Below, piece by piece: positions 61,401-64,000 of a stretch of 64,000 bases of DNA (within the stretch, counting starts at the first letter, position 1; the number at the start of each line of letters is the position of its first letter). The DNA comes from Ectobius pallidus (taxonomy: Eukaryota; Arthropoda; Insecta; Blattodea; Ectobiidae), in the NCBI GenBank assembly GCA_964059195.1, contig CAXKWD010000015.1, forward strand, positions 1,302,001 to 1,366,000. Reading direction: 5' to 3'. The translations under genes were made by a program, and so were the position numbers. The notes below the pieces were generated by a model. That model was not told the origin of the DNA. It saw only the letters and a list, made by a program, of their open reading frames with translations, and did not search any database.

Positions 61401-64000
61401 GCCAAATAGTATTTAAAAATTACATTGCTAGGAAAAAGTTTCGTCTTTGAATAATGCATTGAAATGTAAAAGTTTGGTGTCTGAAATTGACATAGCTACG
61501 CAACAGTATATATTTTAAAAGTTTATAATAGGTAGCAATATTGTGTTTATAAATGACATTGCTAAGAAAAGTTATTTTTTATGACATTGCTAGGCAACAG
61601 TTTCCGGTTTAAAATGGCATTGCTAGGCAACACTTTCGTGTTAAAACTCATTGCTAGGCAACAGTATTCTTTCTGTTCAAGCAAAATTTACAACCCATGT
61701 TTTGCCATTAGCATTTCACCGATATTTTCATTGTATGTATTGATCATTGAGGGATTAAAAACTATTCCTTATAGATGACATTCCTAGGCAACAGTTTCGT
61801 ATTTGGAGATGGCATTGCTAAGCTACAGTTTCTTGTTCAAAATGTCAATGCTAAGCAACAGTCAGGTGTTTTAAAAACTTCATTGCTAAGCAACAGTTTC
61901 CGGTTTAGACTGGCATCGCTAGGCAACACTTTTGTGATAGAAAAATTTAATTGTTGGCAGCCAAATTGTCTTTAAAAGTTACATTGCTAGGAAAAGTTAC
62001 GACTTTGAAAAATGCATTGAAAGGTAAAGGTTTTTTGTCCGAAATTGACATTGCTACGCAACAGTATCTTTTTTTAAAAGCTTTTAATAGGTAGCAATAT
62101 TATGTTTAAGAATGACATTGCTAAGCAACAGATCTTTTTGATGACCTTGCTAGGCAACAGTTTCCGGTTTAGACTGGCATGGCTAGGCAAAACTTTCGTG
62201 ATAGAAAAATTACATTGTTAGGCAGACAAATAGTATTTAAAAATTACATTGTTAGGAAAACGTTTCGTCTTCGAATAATGCATTGAAATGTAAACGTTTT
62301 GTGTCTGAAATTGACATAGCTACGCAACAGTATATATTTTAAAAGTTTATAATAGGTAGCAATATTGTGTTTATAAATGACATTGCTAAGAAAAGTTATT
62401 GTTTATGACATTGCTAGGCAACAGTTTCCGGTTTAAAATGGCATTGCTAGGCAACACTTTCGTGTTTTAAAACTCATTGCTAGGCAACAGTATTCTTTCT
62501 ATTCAAGCAAAATTTACAACCCATGTTTTGCCATTAGCATTTCACCGATATTTTCATTGTATGTATTGATCATTGAGGGATTAAAAACTATTCCTTATAG
62601 ATGACATTGCTAGGCAACAGTTTCGTATTTGGAGATGGCATTGCTAAGCTACAGTTTCTTGTTCAAGATGTCAATGCTAAGCAAGAGTCAGGTGTTTTAA
62701 AAACTTCATTGCTAAGCAACAGTTTCCGGTTTAGACTGGCATCGCTAGGCAACACTTTTGTGATAGAAAAATCTAATTGTTAGGCAGCCAAATTGTCTTT
62801 AAAAGTTACATTGCTAGGAAAAGTTACGACTTTGAAAAATGCATTGAAAGGTAAAGGTTTTTTGTCCGAAATTGACATTGCTACGCAACAGTATCTTTTT
62901 TTAAAAGCTTTTAATAGGTAGCAATATTATGTTTAAGAATGACATTGCTAAGCAACAGATCTTTTTGATGACTTTGCTAGGCAACAGTTTCCGGTTTAGA
63001 CTGGCATGGCTAGGCAAAACTTTCGTGATAGAAAAATTACATTGTTAGGCAGCCAAATTGTATTTAAAAATTACATTGCTAGGAAAAAGTTTCACTTTGA
63101 AAAATGCATTGAAATGTAAAGGTTTTGTGTCTGAAATTGACATTGCTACGCAACAGTATATTTTTTTAAAAGTTTATAATATGTAGCAATATTGTGTTTA
63201 AAAATGACATTGCTAAGCAACAGTTCTTTTTGACGACATTGCTAGGCAACAGTTCCCGGTTTAAAATGGCATTGCTAGGCAACACTTTCGTGTTTTAAAA
63301 CTCATTGCTAGGCAACAGTATTCTTTCTATTGAAGAAAATTTACAACCCATGTTTTGCCATTAGCATTTCACCGATATTTTCATTGTATGTATTGATCAT
63401 TGAGGGATTAAAAACTATTCCTTATAGATGACATTGCTAGGCAACAGTTTCGTATTTGGAGATGGCATTGCTAAGCTACAGTTTCTTGTTCAAGATGTCA
63501 ATGCTAAGCAACAGTCAGGTGTTTTAAAAACTACATTGCTAAGCAACAGTTTCCGGTTTAGACTGGCATCGCTAGGCAACACTTTTGTGATAGAAAAATC
63601 TAATTGTTAGGCAGCCAAATTGTCTTTAAAAGTTACATTGCTAGGAAAAGTTACGACTTTGAAAAATGCATTGAAAGGTAAAGGTTTTTTGTCCGAAATT
63701 GACATTGCTACGCAACAGTATCTTTTTTTAAAAGCTTTTAATAGGTAGCAATATTATGTTTAAGAATGACATTGCTAAGCAACAGATCTTTTTGATGACT
63801 TTGCTAGGCAACAGTTTCCGGTTTAGAATGGCATGGCTAGGCAAAACTTTCGTGATAGTAAAATTACATTGTTAGGCAGCCAAATTGTATTTAAAAATTA
63901 CATTGCTAGGAAAAAGTTTCACTTTGAAAAATGCATTGAAATGTAAAAGTTTTGTGTCTGAAATTGACATTGCTACGCAACAGTATATTTTTTTAAAAGT
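58470..64000 (+). repeat. Right-domain HOR copy c: P''-Q-S-K-L-M-N, cut by the window end
   Basis: Monomers start at 58470 (P''), 59297 (Q), 60122 (S, with CAGTGTATG), 60950 (K), 61775 (L, full length), 62601 (M) and 63428 (N, partial). Here L, M and N are separate and full length as far as can be seen. This copy is therefore the best model for the undeleted order of the right HOR, and the array continues beyond 64000. Confidence 0.82.
63428..64000 (+). repeat. Partial monomer N, cut by window end
   Basis: The first 573 bp of a monomer are present. AAAACTACATTGC links it to the short N at 44946, but here block I is intact (ACACTTTTGTGATAG, AAGTTACGAC) and block II begins normally. Small private changes are GTTTAGAATGGCATGG and GATAGTAAAATT. 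Confidence 0.88.

Larger units (their letters stand above)
1..64000 (+). repeat. Satellite DNA array, ~826-bp monomer, whole window
   Basis: The window is filled by one head-to-tail tandem repeat. The same anchor (ATGACATTGCTAGGCAACAG, then TTTCGTATTTGG) recurs at 79 positions from 27 to 63428. Spacing is 823-828 bp except for four short units starting at 25645, 32816, 44946 and 55426. All copies are in one orientation and no foreign sequence interrupts the array. Both window edges lie inside the repeat, so the true array is longer. Reading frames in the array are short (60-68 codons) and repeat with the monomer, and I saw none that looks like a gene. A megasatellite or HOR satellite of heterochromatin in a eukaryote is the simplest reading; species and chromosomal location cannot be read from the sequence. 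Confidence 0.97.

Noticed and set aside
1..64000. Bacterial or viral origin of the window
   Set aside because: Sixty-four kilobases without one credible gene, filled by HOR satellite, does not fit a bacterial or viral genome.

Overview
The whole 64 kb window is one uninterrupted tandem satellite array. I see no gene, RNA gene, transposon or single-copy flank. The monomer is about 826 bp, and 79 monomer starts can be placed, 78 of them complete (first at 27, last at 63428, cut by the window end). All copies lie in the same orientation. Complete copies are 823-828 bp, except four short ones of 562-563 bp. The sequence is A+T rich (about one third G+C from lines counted by eye). A gene-free array of this size with higher-order structure points to a eukaryotic genome, and to pericentromeric, centromeric or other heterochromatin. 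The sequence alone does not identify the species or prove a centromere.

The array is nested at four levels. (1) A 29-35 bp subunit, usually 33-34 bp, built on the core CATTGCTAGGCAACAG followed by an A/T-rich tail; about 22 subunits fit in a monomer. (2) A 265-bp block of eight subunits, present twice in full and once truncated in each monomer. (3) The ~826-bp monomer, which ends in a ~92-bp segment that does not show the subunit pattern. (4) Higher-order repeats (HORs) made of diverged monomer types. Letters used here for types are my own.

The left domain (27 to about 14082) is built on a seven-monomer HOR, A-B-C-D-F-E-G (5787 bp). It is followed by a five-monomer derivative lacking D and F (4136 bp) and then by A-B-C-D-F. 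The middle domain (14083-35028) holds three copies of a second HOR. Two are nine-monomer copies, P-Q-R-Q-S-T-W-Q'-V (7166 and 7171 bp, nearly identical by eye), and one is an eight-monomer version. A transition with an extra monomer follows (35029-40813). The right domain (40814-64000) holds three incomplete copies of a third HOR, inferred as P-Q-S-K-L-M-N-T. Each copy carries different deletions or hybrid monomers, and a local 3306-bp four-monomer duplication lies between the first two.

The most informative features are the recombination products. Short monomers formed at three different junctions, each time losing exactly one 265-bp block. There are also several chimeric monomers and one small templated rearrangement. 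The repeated core reads as a near-palindrome (TTGC-TAG-GCAA) that resembles an RFX/X-box site. It occurs at roughly four exact copies per monomer, or about 300 in the window by extrapolation. Whether any protein binds it is unknown.
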